From contig PXQK01000053.1 of assembly GCA_003022085.1 (NCBI GenBank), positions 1 through 6,264 on the forward strand: 6,264 nucleotides of DNA. The letters are read 5' to 3'. The notes under the pieces were generated by a model, which was not told the DNA's origin, ran no database searches, and saw nothing but the letters and a program-made list of their open reading frames with translations. Positions 5,450 through 6,264 of this stretch are shown here, piece after piece. The translations under genes and the position numbers were made by a program. Origin of the DNA: Halobacteriales archaeon QH_10_65_19. GTDB taxonomy: Archaea > Halobacteriota > Halobacteria > Halobacteriales > Haloarculaceae. Position 1 is the first letter of the stretch. Every line of letters begins with the position of its first letter.

Positions 5450-5591
5450 CGATACTCGTCTGACCCTTTGCGTTCATCACACATAGCCTTGTGGGGGGTT
5501 AGTGACATCCGCCGCGCGGTACCCGACGCGGCTTCGACCGCCGTCGGCAGTGATCGACATAGCCAAACCGGAGCCGATCCTACAGCAGGGT
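5450..5591. promoter_or_regulatory. Divergent intergenic region between HalX regulator and MBL hydrolase
   Basis: These 142 bases must hold the promoters for both directions. acatagcc occurs twice on the plus strand, at 5481-5488 and 5557-5564. The second copy starts 35 bases before the ATG at 5592 and may be the TATA-like box of the hydrolase gene. Read on the minus strand, the first copy (ctatgt) lies about 30-35 bases before the regulator's ATG at 5449 and could serve that gene. A G-run (5493-5498) separates them. The box matches are weak; only the divergent layout is certain. Confidence 0.35.
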
Positions 5592-6173
5592 ATGATCCGG
5601 AACCTTGCAGCCGGGCAGGCCGGCATGACTAGCAACGCCTTCCTCGTCGACGGCGAGCGAGCGGTTCTCGTCGACGTTGGCAGCGGGTTCGACGTTGTGA
5701 GCGCCGCCCGGGAACACATCGACACTGCCGACGCAGTCGTCCTGACCCACACCCACCCCGACCACGTCGGAAACCTTGGTGCAGTGACCGACGCGTTCGG
5801 CGTCGACGTATGGGGGTACGACCCCGACCACGACGGCGTCGATCACGCGATCGGAGACAGCAGGACCGTCCAGCTGGGGGATCACGAGTACGAAGCGTTG
5901 CACACACCGGGCCACAAGGACGACCACATCTGTCTGTACGCACCGTCAAACGGCGTACTCTTCGCCGGCGACCTGGTGTTCGCAAGCGGCGGCTTCGGCC
6001 GGACAGACCTCCCCGAGGGTGACAGGTCGACGCTCGCCGGGAGCATCAAGCGCGTCCACGAGCGCGTCGAGGGAAATTTACGGGAGATGCACGTCGGGCA
6101 CGGACCGAGTGTCACTACCAATCCGCTGCAGGACGTCGAACTCGCACTGCAGGCTGCTAGGATGGGCGTCTGA
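5592..6173 (+). CDS. Metallo-beta-lactamase-fold hydrolase, glyoxalase II-like
   Basis: The protein has 193 residues from the ATG at 5592. All metal-binding positions of a dinuclear MBL-fold enzyme are visible: His53-x-His55-x-Asp57-His58 (THTHPDH), His108 (TPGHKDDH), Asp127 (FAGD) and His170 (VGHG). The early block TSNAFLVDG with VLVDVGSG (13-32) is the usual first beta sheet. Length and motif spacing fit stand-alone glyoxalase II-like hydrolases, which cleave thioesters or related substrates in the cytoplasm; the real substrate cannot be told. The frame is open upstream to a GTG at 5502, but the extra 30 residues are Arg/Pro-rich and unlike the acidic remainder, so I chose the ATG where the domain starts. 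No Shine-Dalgarno sequence is seen, in line with leaderless expression. It is divergent from the HalX operon and is probably a separate transcription unit. Confidence 0.9.
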   Translation: MIRNLAAGQAGMTSNAFLVDGERAVLVDVGSGFDVVSAAREHIDTADAVVLTHTHPDHVGNLGAVTDAFGVDVWGYDPDHDGVDHAIGDSRTVQLGDHEYEALHTPGHKDDHICLYAPSNGVLFAGDLVFASGGFGRTDLPEGDRSTLAGSIKRVHERVEGNLREMHVGHGPSVTTNPLQDVELALQAARMGV

Positions 6174-6215
6174 CAGCGTGCGAGTCAGTCACGGGGACGG
6201 GACAAAAGGCAGGCT

Positions 6216-6264
6216 TTATTGTTCGGTACCGCCCATCTGAGAACGCGCTCGGTTGGTGTAGTCC
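6216..6264 (-). CDS. Probable C-terminal end of a minus-strand gene, cut by the window edge
   Basis: On the minus strand the frame is open from the right edge to a TAA at 6218-6216 and encodes DYTNRARSQMGGTEQ. Just past the stop the minus strand carries a T4 run (6207-6204), which could be part of an archaeal terminator. The plus-strand hydrolase ends at 6173, so a convergent gene here gives a normal 42-base gap. Only 15 residues are visible and the product cannot be identified. The alternative is that 6211-6264 is the promoter region of a plus-strand gene, with ctttatt (6214-6220) as its TATA box. Confidence 0.4.
   Translation of the reverse strand, partial: DYTNRARSQMGGTEQ

Noticed and set aside
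5502..5591. GTG start giving the MBL hydrolase 30 more residues
   Set aside because: The extension is Arg/Pro-rich, lacks homology-like features, and would consume the divergent promoter region. The domain starts at the ATG at 5592.

Overview
The window looks like chromosomal DNA from a halophilic archaeon (class Halobacteria). It is GC-rich, its predicted proteins are strongly acidic (Asp/Glu-rich), several genes have TATA-like boxes about 25-30 bases before the ATG with no Shine-Dalgarno sequence (leaderless pattern), and several protein families are typical of haloarchaea: a HalX response regulator, HTR-like/DUF7504 RecA-fold proteins and a beta-RFAP synthase homologue. I cannot name genus or species from the sequence alone.

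Layout from left to right. (1) Bases 1-578 hold the 3' part of a secreted, probably lipid-anchored, protein whose start lies outside the window. (2) 646-1617 encodes a GHMP-fold beta-ribofuranosylaminobenzene 5'-phosphate synthase homologue, the committing enzyme family of methanopterin synthesis in methanogens. (3) A 170-base gap carries an AT-rich element and a 7-base inverted repeat. (4) 1788-2627 encodes an HTR-like, KaiC/RadA-type RecA-fold protein with a degenerate P-loop. (5) 2695-3555 and 3552-4133 form a translationally coupled pair (GTGA overlap): a ribbon-helix-helix/coiled-coil/zinc-ribbon protein and a small protein with a disordered acidic N-terminus and a Cys/His cluster. (6) Convergent to these, on the minus strand, is a two-gene operon: a HalX response regulator (5449 to 4868) followed after 4 bases by a DUF7504-type RecA-fold protein (4863 to 4204). 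(7) Divergent from that operon is a metallo-beta-lactamase-fold hydrolase (5592-6173). (8) The right edge holds the probable C-terminal end of a further minus-strand gene.

The centre of the window (about 1.8-5.4 kb) reads as a compact signalling island: one receiver protein, two RecA-fold proteins and two proteins with zinc-binding Cys clusters. The two RecA-fold proteins have complementary defects. The one at 1788-2627 keeps Walker B but lacks the P-loop lysine, and the one at 4204-4863 keeps the P-loop lysine but lacks the Walker B aspartate. That they work together is inference. The families are recognisable, but the pathway has no established function that I know of. The flanking genes (lipoprotein, RFAP synthase homologue, MBL hydrolase) look like ordinary chromosomal genes with no visible link to the island. 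I see no tRNA, rRNA, CRISPR array, transposase or att-like repeats.
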